Assembly (NCBI GenBank): GCA_030248215.1 | Contig: JASANG010002792.1 | Span: forward strand, 558,001-622,000 | DNA: 64,000 nucleotides | Reading direction: 5' to 3' | Source of the DNA: Enoplolaimus lenunculus | Taxonomy: Eukaryota > Nematoda > Enoplea > Enoplida > Thoracostomopsidae | Shown: positions 40,693 to 51,630 of the stretch, in pieces | How the letters are laid out: each line of letters starts with the position of its first letter | Numbering within the stretch: position 1 is the stretch's first letter | Translations under genes and position numbers: made by a program | The notes under the pieces: generated by a model | Databases searched by the model: none | What the model was told of the DNA's origin: nothing | The model's input: the letters and a program-made list of their open reading frames with translations, nothing else

Positions 40693-42465
40693 ATGCCTAC
40701 AACCAGTGATCACGATGTCATTGGTATTGCTGGAGGCGGCAGTATTTTGTCGGAGGAGACTTCCACCTTAACTGATCAACCACAAACCCCAATGGACACG
40801 GCAGCAATTGATCACAATCAGGATTACGACGTCGAGGGTAATAATGATGCAAATGAATTAAAAGGGGACTATGCGAACTTATTACGGTCTAGAACACTCT
40901 ATGTAACTAATCTTAAATATCATGGTCTTAATAACTTAACGTGCGTAGAAGTGCTGAACGCTGTTAATAAGGTTTTCACTGTCCAGGGCGGTGAGAAGTT
41001 TAGTAATAGTGTTAAAATTATTTTCCCATCCAAGGACATTGCATCTATAGCAGCAGGTAAATCAATTAAAATTGGGGACTCGGAGGTAATTCTAGAAATT
41101 CCTCGCGACGCAACATTGCAATCTCCTTTTATTGTTCGAACTTTACATCTATATGGCGTCCCCTTTGAAGTTCCGGATAAAGCGCTACAGTCGTTCTTAG
41201 CTGCTCAAAATATTCAGTGCTTGCAACCTGGTCGTTTCATCAAGCATCGAGGAAGTGAATACATCTCAAGTGGTCGAAGTTTCTTAGTCCAGATCCGCCG
41301 CGACTATAAAATACCTCCTCGGCTCCAATGGTGCGATCCTCATTTTAGGCGCGGATATATTATAATTCGGGCATGGTACCCGGGTATGGGTCGGTATTGC
41401 AAATCATGTTATAAATTTGGACATGAACAATTAGATTGTGTTGATTTTCCTGCTTTGAACAACACTGAAGTGGACACGAACTCAGCTAAACAACAACAAG
41501 AAGAGCAAGAACCCAAACAACAGTCACAACAACAGCAGCAACAGAAACAACAAATACAACAACAACAATTACAACAACAACGGCAACAAATGAAAGCCGG
41601 GATAGACAAGGATCGCAGCAAGTTAAATACAAACAAGCAGTTTCTTGATATCAGTAACTTTATTATGGGGTTAATCAAAAATATTCAGTCCAGCATTAAC
41701 AATGATATTATTGTGAGAGAACCATTAGCTTTAGTCATCAATGGAAAGCTGGATTTGACTAAACTGCCAGAATCCGGGAAATCTTTTCTCAATTTTTCTG
41801 CTTGGTATAGATATTTGCATTTGAAACGATCGATGTCTCCGCCATTTCACCCTGAGGGTGAAGACGTTAAAACATTTTTTGATTCGAAACATCCAAGCAA
41901 TTATCGTCTTTCGAATTTCCATGTTGACAATCCAGTATCTGTTTGGGGCGAGTCTTTCTCATCTCCTGAAAAATTTGTCGCAGTGTGGAAGGCGAGATTC
42001 AGTGGTCGCAAAGATATCGAAGAGAAGGTTTGGGGAACAGACGATCCTAAATCAATAAAATTTTTACATAGTCAGATAGTTTGGCCGGGCACAACGTTAC
42101 ATTATTTGTGTATCGTTTTCGAATTAATTTATACGATTTGTTTTGCACGAGCACAACAATGTGATGTGATTGGGCGCACACTATTGTCAACAGAGGGTCT
42201 ATTGGTTGAGACTGTACCTGGGCCGGGGCCTTGGAGCTGCGGCCGTGGACACTCTGATAATCGAGCTCAAAATAGAGTTACCTGGCGTCCTGGCAGTTTA
42301 AACTTAAATGGTGACTGTCAGACTCTTGTGCGAGAACACATTATGTTACGAAAGGTGAGAACAGTAAGCACATCGTCTGATATATCTTCTCGCGTTACAG
42401 GTGTTAAGCGGTTGTATGAAGAGTCAGATGTGATTAGTGGCAAAAAGCCAAACATTGCAATGTGA
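40693..42465 (+). CDS. LINE ORF1: CCHC knuckle, Q-rich stretch and NADAR-like domain
   Basis: 590 aa. ORF1 proteins bind element RNA. The N-terminal half resembles Tx1-type ORF1 up to a CCHC knuckle CKSCYKFGHEQLDC (236-249), followed by a Gln-rich stretch (about 265-305). The last third is unexpected. From FFDSKHPSNYRLSNF (395-409) through FSSPEKFVAVWKARFS (422-437), TDDPKSIKFL (449-458) and LLSTEGLLVE (497-506) to PWSCGRGHSDNR (513-524), order and spacing match the NADAR (YbiA/DUF1768) fold. The helix-borne Glu426 and Lys433 are kept. The family's usual Asp before the WG motif is not seen: PGPGPWS replaces the common xDxxWG pattern, so activity is uncertain. NADAR proteins act on ADP-ribose linkages; a role in the element is inference. 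The next ORF starts 54 nt on in the same frame. Confidence 0.85.
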   Translation: MPTTSDHDVIGIAGGGSILSEETSTLTDQPQTPMDTAAIDHNQDYDVEGNNDANELKGDYANLLRSRTLYVTNLKYHGLNNLTCVEVLNAVNKVFTVQGGEKFSNSVKIIFPSKDIASIAAGKSIKIGDSEVILEIPRDATLQSPFIVRTLHLYGVPFEVPDKALQSFLAAQNIQCLQPGRFIKHRGSEYISSGRSFLVQIRRDYKIPPRLQWCDPHFRRGYIIIRAWYPGMGRYCKSCYKFGHEQLDCVDFPALNNTEVDTNSAKQQQEEQEPKQQSQQQQQQKQQIQQQQLQQQRQQMKAGIDKDRSKLNTNKQFLDISNFIMGLIKNIQSSINNDIIVREPLALVINGKLDLTKLPESGKSFLNFSAWYRYLHLKRSMSPPFHPEGEDVKTFFDSKHPSNYRLSNFHVDNPVSVWGESFSSPEKFVAVWKARFSGRKDIEEKVWGTDDPKSIKFLHSQIVWPGTTLHYLCIVFELIYTICFARAQQCDVIGRTLLSTEGLLVETVPGPGPWSCGRGHSDNRAQNRVTWRPGSLNLNGDCQTLVREHIMLRKVRTVSTSSDISSRVTGVKRLYEESDVISGKKPNIAM

Positions 42466-42519
42466 ACGTGCATTTTTTTTTGTTTTACATGCCTTAAATT
42501 GATATGAAAGAGAGTCAAT

Positions 42520-45500
42520 ATGGATCTGCCAAATTTCTTTTCTTTTTCCAGTTTAAATTGCAGATCCATTAAGCATTTTCGAAAAGTGTCGATAGTTTTT
42601 GAAAGGATAAAAGATTTGGATTTGATTTGTCTGCAAGAGACACATTTTAAAAACAACTGGGATGCAGAGATTTTTGATAGAATTTTCTCACGCAATTTTA
42701 AAATATTTCACAGTTTCGCAAGCGAGGAGAATAGTAAAACAGGGGTAACGGTCCTTATAAATAGGACAGCTCCTGTTGGTCAAATTGAAAACATTTTTAA
42801 TATTCAGGGTAGGGCGGTCACGATTGCTTTTAGTATTGGCTCTCTTTCTTTTTTCTTAATTGGTATTTATGCTCCCGCGAACGGCGAGCAGCGAGTAGTT
42901 TTTTTCAACCAGCTGATGCAACAAGTGCAAAATTCGTTTTGGTTTGATTATAAATGTGTTATTATGTTGGGTGATTTTAACTTAGTTGAGGACCCGGTTT
43001 TGGACCGATCACGGCCGTCATATGATCAGCAGCAAGGCCTGAGAGAGCTTTATTGTTTGAAGGAACTGTTGGTGATATCTGATGTTTTTAGGGAGACACA
43101 TCCAAATAAAAACGACTTTTTTACTTTTCTTTCAGACATTCATGGAAGTCAGTCTCGTATAGATCGGATTTATATGCCGGCTTTTTTACAACCGGGCGCT
43201 TTGTGTACCGCTCGTGCAGTGAACAAGACAGATCATAGGTTGTTTAGAGTTAAGATTCGCTTACCTAATTTAAAGAGAGGTAAAGGATACTATAAGATGA
43301 ATACAATGCTTTTGGGTGAAGTCGGCGTACAGACCTTTGTTTTAACGCGGCTCAAACATTTAATGAACATTTCCACAGGGTTTTCTATGATGTGGGAAGT
43401 ATTTAAGGCTGATGTTAAAACCTTCTTTGTAAAGTTGGGTAAAAATAAAGCTAAGGAACGCGACATGTTGAGGAAATCATTAGAGAGCCAAGTTATTAAT
43501 GTACAAATGCTGATAGGACAGTATCCAAACAATCCGAATCTCAGATCGGGTCTTAAAAAGCTAAAAAATGAAATCGAATTATTGAATGCATTTTATATTG
43601 CTTCTTGCAGGCATAATACGTACTACGGTAGTGAGGTAAATGACAACGCCTCTTTAGCAACAGTCAAGTCTCTTCAACGTAAGAACTGGGAAGCCAGGCA
43701 TATAAGCTCGATCGAAAGGTCTGATGGCACGTTAGTAACAGACTCAGATGCAGTTCTAGGTGAAATTACTGAGCAGTATTCCAACGTATTCAGATCGGAA
43801 GGGATAAGCGGAGAAGATCTCACTTTTTTTCTGGCACAAAATGGTCTTTCCAAGTTGAGTGAGGTGGAAAAAAATACTTTAGAGGGACCCATTACGTCAG
43901 TTGAAATAGCGAGCGCTATTAAATCTATGCAGGGTAAAAAGACGCCGGGATACGATGGTATTTCTGTTGAATTCTATTGGCTGTTTTGTGGAATATTATC
44001 TGAATTTTTGTGTAAAATGTATAACGCGTTCTTGGATGATCTTAAGCTCAATTCCTCCGCATATGATGGTGTTATTACCCTATTATATAAAGGGAATGGA
44101 AGGAAAACGTGTCGCGATAATTGGCGGCCAATTACGTTGCTGAATATAGATTATAAGATTTTTACGAAAGTTTTGGCAAAAAGATTAGAATCGGTCATGA
44201 AATCTTTAGTCCACCCGGATCAGACAAGCTCGGTTCCCGACAGAATTATCCAAGACAGTGTTGCACATGTCATGTCTGTTATTCATTATGCCAATGAAAG
44301 CAACGCAAAGGCGTTGCTGCTATCAGTTGATCACAAAGCCGCTTTTGATTTGGTGGAGTGGTCATTTATTTTTGAGACACTTAGGGTCATGAATTTTGGC
44401 GAAAACTTTTTAAACATGATCAAATGTATTTATAAACCCGGATGTACAAGATCATCTGTTATAGTTAATGGTTTTAAGTCAGAATTTTTTCATGTTTTCC
44501 GTGGAATTCGACAAGGGTGTCCCTTATCGCCGTCATTATATGTCATAACAGCGGAAGTGGTAGCTCATTATCTTCGAATAACTTCAAGAATTTCGGGGAT
44601 ACCACTATACGGCATTAACACCCGAGTGACTAAGTTTGCCGACGACACTAATATTTTTCTAAGTAGGATTTCAGATATAAGTGTGGTTTTTGATGTTTTT
44701 GAAAAATTTCAAAAGGCCTCTGGCAGCCGACTAAAGGAAACTAAAACACAGATACTATTAATGGGCGATCTAAGGAACGCACTTGTACCCCATCAATATG
44801 CACGCTTTATTGTTGAAAGAGTGAAAATTTATGGCCTTTGGTTTGATTCAAAGGGACTCGATGTTCCTGAAAATTGGATAAAGTGCTATGAAGCAATTGC
44901 AAGTCTTGAACAGCGAATACCGCCCCGAGGTATCTCTGTTTTTGGAAAAATACATCTTGTTCACATTTATTTTTTGTGTATGTTTAATTATTTGATAAAA
45001 TTAGTAACACCCCCTGAGCAACTAGTGAAGGAAACTATCAATGTGGTTTATAAGTGGTTGTGGTACCCGTCCACCGCTAGTATTATTAGAAGGGATATCC
45101 TGTTTTTACAACCTAGACACGGCGGGATAAATTTCCCAAATATTTTTGTCAGACTGAAAGTGAATCGTTTAATGTTTTATATTCGAATATTAAGAGGTAC
45201 CGAAGTTGTGAGTTGGAAGAGATGTTTTGAACATTTCTTTCGGCAAGTTCAGTTTTCGACTAAACGTCAACTGAGACGCATTGATGTACCGGAGTTATAT
45301 AAAGAGATACGGATTGCAATGATTGAGTCATCTTTTAAAATGGATGGAAATTTTTGTTGGTTTTTTGGCGAAAAGTTATCCTTAAAAACAGTGTCGGCAA
45401 ATAAATTGTATAAAATGTGGATACACGCTGTGTATAAGGGACTCATGCATCCTAAACATGTTTTTTGGCGAGACGAGCTAGGAGTTGAACCTATTTTTGT

Positions 45501-45999
45501 CGAGCGATCATGGATATGGGCAAAAGCGAAATATGTTGACGGCTCTGCGCGAGACGTCCATTTTAGGTTAAGACACAAGTCATTGTATACTAATCACCGC
45601 ACTAGTCATTTTACAGATGGGACAAATATATGTTCGTTTTGTTATTTGGATGGAATTGAAGTGCGGGAGGATAATGTTCATGTGTTTATTTATTGTTTGC
45701 GGGCGCAAGAAATTAGTTTTTTCATTACTCCCGTTTTGCAACAGGTAGCTGGAGTAAATGAAATAACGATTTCGGATTTAATTTTGGGACGAAATATTCA
45801 CGACCCATTAAAGAGAATAGCTTTTAATTTCATCGTCCAACATGCACAATTGGCAATATGGAGTGCTCGATGTAAACTCGAGTTTAACAATGAAAATGTC
45901 TGTGTTGTTGATGTTTTTCAGGAAAATGTTTATAGAAATTTGTGCAAACTTAAGCTGTATCTAAAAGAAGAATGTTTTTTAAGGTTTTTGGAACAATAA
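42520..45999 (+). CDS. LINE ORF2: endonuclease and reverse transcriptase
   Basis: 1159 aa. The N-terminal APE-type endonuclease has all key positions: Asn13 (LNCRS), Glu40 (LQETH), Tyr in IGIYAPA, Asp152 (GDFN), Asp215 (SRIDRIY) and Asp238-His239 (TDH). The reverse transcriptase follows with NWRPITLLNIDYKI, catalytic Asp604 in LSVDHKAAFD, GIRQGCPLSPSLY and FADD (706-709). A C-terminal C-x2-C...H-x4-C motif (CSFC...HVFIYC) is present, as in L1/Tx1 elements. It would nick the target and prime cDNA synthesis there. The frame is complete and no defect was seen. A 54-nt spacer with two stops, counting the ORF1 stop, separates it from ORF1, so translation needs reinitiation or a separate entry. Confidence 0.95.
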   Translation: MDLPNFFSFSSLNCRSIKHFRKVSIVFERIKDLDLICLQETHFKNNWDAEIFDRIFSRNFKIFHSFASEENSKTGVTVLINRTAPVGQIENIFNIQGRAVTIAFSIGSLSFFLIGIYAPANGEQRVVFFNQLMQQVQNSFWFDYKCVIMLGDFNLVEDPVLDRSRPSYDQQQGLRELYCLKELLVISDVFRETHPNKNDFFTFLSDIHGSQSRIDRIYMPAFLQPGALCTARAVNKTDHRLFRVKIRLPNLKRGKGYYKMNTMLLGEVGVQTFVLTRLKHLMNISTGFSMMWEVFKADVKTFFVKLGKNKAKERDMLRKSLESQVINVQMLIGQYPNNPNLRSGLKKLKNEIELLNAFYIASCRHNTYYGSEVNDNASLATVKSLQRKNWEARHISSIERSDGTLVTDSDAVLGEITEQYSNVFRSEGISGEDLTFFLAQNGLSKLSEVEKNTLEGPITSVEIASAIKSMQGKKTPGYDGISVEFYWLFCGILSEFLCKMYNAFLDDLKLNSSAYDGVITLLYKGNGRKTCRDNWRPITLLNIDYKIFTKVLAKRLESVMKSLVHPDQTSSVPDRIIQDSVAHVMSVIHYANESNAKALLLSVDHKAAFDLVEWSFIFETLRVMNFGENFLNMIKCIYKPGCTRSSVIVNGFKSEFFHVFRGIRQGCPLSPSLYVITAEVVAHYLRITSRISGIPLYGINTRVTKFADDTNIFLSRISDISVVFDVFEKFQKASGSRLKETKTQILLMGDLRNALVPHQYARFIVERVKIYGLWFDSKGLDVPENWIKCYEAIASLEQRIPPRGISVFGKIHLVHIYFLCMFNYLIKLVTPPEQLVKETINVVYKWLWYPSTASIIRRDILFLQPRHGGINFPNIFVRLKVNRLMFYIRILRGTEVVSWKRCFEHFFRQVQFSTKRQLRRIDVPELYKEIRIAMIESSFKMDGNFCWFFGEKLSLKTVSANKLYKMWIHAVYKGLMHPKHVFWRDELGVEPIFVERSWIWAKAKYVDGSARDVHFRLRHKSLYTNHRTSHFTDGTNICSFCYLDGIEVREDNVHVFIYCLRAQEISFFITPVLQQVAGVNEITISDLILGRNIHDPLKRIAFNFIVQHAQLAIWSARCKLEFNNENVCVVDVFQENVYRNLCKLKLYLKEECFLRFLEQ

Positions 46000-48900
46000 C
46001 CCGACAGAATGATAGCATGCTGGGTTTTCGAATGTCTTTTTCTCAGCGTACCTGATTTGTAGTTTGTTCTGAAACTAGGTTTCTTGTGTGCTTTTTAACA
46101 TATTTGCTCTGAATAATATCCTTGCAAGCAGAGTAGAATAATGGGTAATTTTCAAGGACCTTTGTTATGTTATGATAATATGTTGTTGCCTTCTTTGGTT
46201 TATATAATTGCTTTCGTTGATGCAAATGTGGTTTATCCTTTTAATAAAACCCGGGGTGTTCGGCAAACGAGCGCTTCGGACTTAAACTTAAACTTCCTAC
46301 ACAAAATGTCTTTGAAAAACCTGTCATAATTCAAAAATTTAAATTTCAAATTCTAGTATCATATGATATTCAACAGGACAATTTGGGTATGTTACCTCAA
46401 GTATGCAGACATTTGAAAATATATATCATGATATCCGCTGACAATACGTCGAATATCATGATATTGAAGGGCAAAAGGTGACCTATACATGATGATAGCA
46501 GACAAATACGACGTTTGGAATAAGACATTGGGTCTATTAGCAGACAAAATGTTACCCAATAGGCTAATAGGGACAAAACGTATCCCAAACTGCCCTGGTG
46601 CCCTGGTTATAACGTGATACCCGCATTAGTGTGCTCCTTCCAGCTAAGTCGATACGAGCGATTTTCTTTCTACAACTGACAGTTCCAAGCTGAAATTAGA
46701 TGTCAGGGCTTATATAAACGCTGGTTCCCAAGTTCAAATTAGGTGTTGGGTCTTCCACGCCACCCAAGATGTTGTCAACAAAGACTCGCTTATTTCAAAG
46801 CGCTATCGCCCGCAACAAAAACTTATTAATTTCTCCAACGTCAAGCATCCACGTAATAATGCGCGCATAGTTGTAAATAATTGTCTACCCACCCCCTTAG
46901 GACCAGTGTTTAAAACGATGCTATAACGAGGGCCTGATGACAATACACACACTGTACTTAGAGAGTCGGGTTTTGTCCTGACAGTGTTCCGAGGGAGTTA
47001 AACGAGTCCCTCGATAGGGACTACTGACAAAACGCACTCTCGCTCAAGCGTTGTTTCTACGAAATAAATTCTAATTTTTTGTGCATAACTTCTGCTAAAA
47101 CAAATGTACAACAATAGTTTTGTTTTTTCGGCATTTTTTATTTTTTGTTTTTTGGGCATTTTGTTTTCTTGCCCAGATTTTTTGGGCTATGCCTCTTTTA
47201 GCCCAATGCCGCATTTTAGCCCATTATATATCCGTCTTATGGTCAATTGTATTTACTTGATGCGAATCTAGAGAAACCCGACATTTTTACAGTTTTACAA
47301 AGTTTTATCTGAAATTTCCCGATATTGTGTGTTTGGTTTTTACTTTTAGCCATAAAAAATAGGAGTAACAAGTGCGGCGAAAATGAAAGCTTATAAGATC
47401 AAACCTGAGTCAGTGGCCCAATTTTTTTGAAGCCGCAGTATATTGAAGTCTGGACCGAAATAATGAGATCAGAAGCTATACTACGTACCTGTTACTCCGA
47501 AGGAAGAACAGATACATACAAAGAAAATATATGAACATAAACATACAGTTTATAAAATACAAATAAGTACACAATATTGACGACACACCTGATTTTACCT
47601 GCAACCCCCATGGCAGTTTTTAAAGATTATTCTGAGGTTCTAATGTATTCAGTAAACCTGGCTACACCCATTACTGCTTACGACTCATGAAAAACGGTAT
47701 AAGGCACTATCAAGGGAATTCTCCCAAAAAACTAGAAACTCAAACCCCTCCTTCCCAAAATCCAGGCAAGGGTACCAACAATACCCGATACGAGGTATAT
47801 ATAAAAGAAAGGCACACGCAACTTACTTTATCTCTACAAAACTGACCATAATTTATTATATTTACATGCGTACATACGTATACAGTCAGCAGCCCGCCAC
47901 AGATATGACAATTCACAGCCTGACCACGGTGAAAAAATTGAGCAACATTTTAACCTAAAATAAGTACAGTATCAAAGCTGGTTTGGAGTACACCACAGCG
48001 AGTGATGCACACACGAGCTATCCAATACGTACTGTTCCAAAACACGGAAACCTGGAACATTCATATCCACAACCCATATACGTTCTCCAATAAAAATGTC
48101 TTCAAAAACATTTTCAGTAACTCTCCCTTGGTGTCAGTACACTCGCGGGGTAGACGGTTGATTATACAGGCAAACACTTCCTCCCTGCTGTTTAAACCAT
48201 TACTATGAATCGTTGCATTCCCATTCAACGCGTTTATAGAGCTAAAATGAAATAACCAAACTTAGCACTTTTTTGAAAGAAACACTTTCAATTCACCAGG
48301 TTTCCGTAATAAATAAGCCCGGTACAAATTTTATGGAAAAACTTCAACTTTTGCATGCAAGATTGACTTCTGGGCCACTTTCATTTCCATGATATATACT
48401 ATACCGATAAGATGGAGCGGCTGTGGTTTACAATTCACTGGTTATATTTAAGAACCTTAAACTTCGTCTTTGTTCCGCAGAAAGATAGTCCGTAGCATAG
48501 GTTTCTTCATAACAGATTGACAGCTCCGTTGTGACCATGACGCCTCGTCTGATATGCGATGTATTCTTGTAATGAGAGCCATAGTTTACCGTCGTCGTAC
48601 AATAGCTGTGTTCTGGATACATTATGGCTACGTTTAATACAGTACCACGTTTGGCTTACTTTAAGAATCACGATTCTGTCACATAAATTGCACTACATGT
48701 CTTTCAGTGAAGTCAGAATAGCTGTAATAGAGCGTTCACCTTGAGCAAAATATAGGCAACCACAACCCATCTTTTGCACAGATTTTTCTTAAACACTGAC
48801 TGAATTAAGAGACCTGAGTAAAAAATTTTCAGTGTCTGCTCGCGTTATACCCACCATATTTTCTAGGTAAGTTAGGGTACATCAACCTTTAAATTTTGGA

Positions 48901-49960
48901 TTACATCCTCTTTAAAAACACACACAGATTCACGATTACTCCGAATTCTATGTAGTATATCACAAACACCTTCGAACCGAGCAGCTATCAGCCGTTCTAA
49001 AAATTGAATAGGGAAAGTTTTTTCAGTCCGTTTGGCCAAAAGCATCTCCTGCTCCCACCTTCCCTCCCGCTTAGTCTCAAAATTTCGCTATGTATGCATA
49101 ATAAACGTTTAGCGACAAAAATAGATGCATTACAACTTATTCATTTGCGCAGATGCAAGGCTTAACCGCTAGTAACTTAATGTAAATTTCAACCCCTTCT
49201 TTTTCGGTTGCGTGTGCGAAACCTGGAATTTGCAAAATACAGTCTACACAAGCAATACAAAAAACTACTATGGTATACAACAATGTATATAATGTATACA
49301 TGCTGATAACAGCACAAGACACGTATTTATACACACATAGGTCTATCATACTCGGATGAGCACAAAACTACACAAATTTGGTCCCTCTACAATAAAAGCA
49401 AGCTCTTAGCAACGACATGAGTAGGTTCTAGTTGGACATTTACGCTTCACGAACCGGGAAAAGCGTGATACATTTTGGCGTTGGAAAGAAGTTTCAAACA
49501 GAAATACAAAATAATTAGTTTTTTCAGCCGATTTGGCCATACTATTACCTGTACCCCTCCCTCCCTCGCGTAATTGCTTCTTGAATTTTCGTCAAAAACG
49601 GCGTACAAAACAAATACTGTGTTTTTTGTTTAAAAATAACGCCAAATTGCAAAACATTGATTTTTGCACAAAGCATTGCTGCGTAAAGCAGGTTGTAGAT
49701 CAAAATTTTGTTACACACGTATGTACACGGAACGTATACTACGTAATATGCATTCAGTAACAGTACACAACCACATTGAGCTAACTACACATAATAATAC
49801 GTATATATTCAGCAATAATACACAGGATCATAAAAAGTACAAAATACGGCTATCGTATTATTACAGCAGTTGAAAACACTGCTCATAACGTGAGCCCCCA
49901 GCTAAATCAACTCCTTCTAAACAGCAGCGTGCAAAACAGAACTGGATTATACCTGAATCA
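46000..49960. other. Intergenic, no gene recognised
   Basis: Probably includes the LINE 3' region. It holds a hairpin at 46961-47041 and scattered short frames. One minus frame at 48428-48650 (IRRGVMVTTELSICYEETYA, ending SEL stop) sits behind an ACGTAG acceptor-like site, but no partner exon or family was found. Confidence 0.4.
46961..47041. other. Imperfect hairpin of about 80 nt
   Basis: GAGAGTCGGGTTTTGTC pairs with GACAAAACGCACTCTC, and inner GAGGGA pairs with TCCCTC around a short AGTTAAACG-type loop. The size fits a small foldback repeat or a precursor-microRNA-like hairpin. Nothing else supports either reading. Confidence 0.35.
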
Positions 49961-49964
49961 GATT

Positions 49965-50360
49965 CGGAACAGCAAATTTATACCGGAAACGGAATTAGAA
50001 CTAGAAATTTTGTGACTATGCGGACAATTATTATTTATAACAAGTATAATATTGATTTAGTTAAAATTAAACGGAATCGGAATTCCGGTTGCACCATGCT
50101 TACCAAGGTGCAAAAACTAGGTTATATCGTAATCACAAGAGCAATTATAAATCGGAATCGAACCAGAAATTTTTGAGTGTTTAAAATCTTACCGAAAACG
50201 TAAGAAAATTGGGACGGAGAGCAACGAAAAGCTGTAAACATGCAGAAACTACCAACCGCGATCGAAGTGCTCAGCGAGATCGAGAACAAAAAGAAACACT
50301 TAGTTTAAAGCCGAAAAGCGGAATTGGAATTAGACTTCCGTTTGCGCCCTGTATTTACCT
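49965..50360. repeat. Diverged remnants of the CAGGGTGCAACC MITE family
   Basis: At 49965-50098 a block ends CGGAATTCCGGTTGCACCATG. At 50195-50352 another ends GACTTCCGTTTGCGCCCTG. Both keep CGGAATTAGAA- and CGGAAACGG-type words but lack clean paired ends. They are old copies outside any gene. Confidence 0.5.
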
Positions 50361-51630
50361 AAATAAACCCCCGCCACCGAGCCCTGTCTTAAAAACAATG
50401 TAATAAACAGTCACATTGTGACTGTCACGTTTACTAGCTATGCAAGCTTGTTTAAGTACACAGAAGACAATCAATAAAAACAATTATTTATAAGAATAAG
50501 GAAAATAATTAGCATAAATTTTAAATCATGATCTTGAAGATGTGTTTTTCACGAAAACCTAGGTCATTGGGAGCCATGATTCTTAAATCCACGTAACGCC
50601 TATCGTTGTTAGCAATAGATTATAAAACAAAGGAACTATAAACGTCTAGTAGTCTGAAAATAGACGTAGATTTATCGCTTGCTGCTTATTTTAGAAATCA
50701 TCAAAAGGTGGTATACGCTTTACACATTTTTTATAATAGGAGCCTATATTTTAAAATGAGGTCAAATATGTGTCGTACCTAATATTTTAAAATGAGGTCC
50801 AATGGCTGTAGTACCTATCGGCAGTTGGTGATATGCCTGGTCAGTTTGGACTCAGTGTATGGGCGAGCTTTGAAATTCTGCTACGTGCAATAGATTTTAA
50901 AATGAGATATACCAAATCCGTTTTTTGCCATACCCCGTTTGGTATACGCACAAACGTAATATACCAAAAGGGGTGTTTAACTGCTAACTTTGTTAATCAG
51001 AGATTAATACTACAGCAACGGTTTTGAAGCAGTTGCGATAGCTATTATTAGTTTTTTGCTACCCTTCCTCTTCGTTTCATGTTCGTCATACGTACAGTGC
51101 TTCTTAAATTCATGCTGTTCAGTTTTTTGCTCAAGTTGCAACGCCAGTGTTGTAATTTTTTGTTCCAGAGTTCGCCTGAATCTTGTGCTAACTTACGCGA
51201 TTTGCATGCAAGTCGGACTGCGGCGCCCTTTTACAGTTACTTTCTATGTAAATATCGTTATGTTTCTGCTCAAACATAGCTATTGACCTGCTGAACTCCA
51301 GTTTCATCTTTGGTCATTACAGCGATAAAATCATCGGTTGTATAGCCGTTATAATCGTATAAGCATTATCCAAGGTTACGGTTTCGGCAACCTTACCTGT
51401 TTGAAAACTCGCTGTTGATAATTTTACGCTTATCCAATTTCGTTTTGCGAAGTTGTTATTACTATATGATTTTTATCCCATTTCAGCCAGCCACATAGCC
51501 TTGAGAGATATCTTTGGAGTCTCACAAGGGCGTCAACGTCTAAATACCAGGGAGACCAATAGACCATACATGTGACACATATTCCATTATTAAGCGTACA
51601 TAAACCATATGGCTCATATTACTTTCAGGG

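Larger units (their letters stand above)
40693..45999 (+). mobile_element. LINE with two intact ORFs (L1/Tx1-like)
   Basis: A non-LTR retrotransposon with ORF1 and a long ORF2 in the order typical of the L1/Tx1 group. Both are uninterrupted, so this copy is young. The limits given are those of the coding part. No poly(A) tail, 3' repeat or target duplication was found, and the A-rich block at 40320-40680 may belong to its 5' end. It sits about 0.9 kb downstream of the TBC stop in the same orientation. Confidence 0.9.

Noticed and set aside
41409-41678. Minus-strand Cys-rich frame
   Set aside because: It is the complement of the glutamine (CAA/CAG) stretch of LINE ORF1.
48428-48650. Minus-strand frame with IRRGVMVTTELSICYEETYA
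   Set aside because: Looks protein-like, but no partner exon or family could be found; kept only as a note in the intergenic entry.
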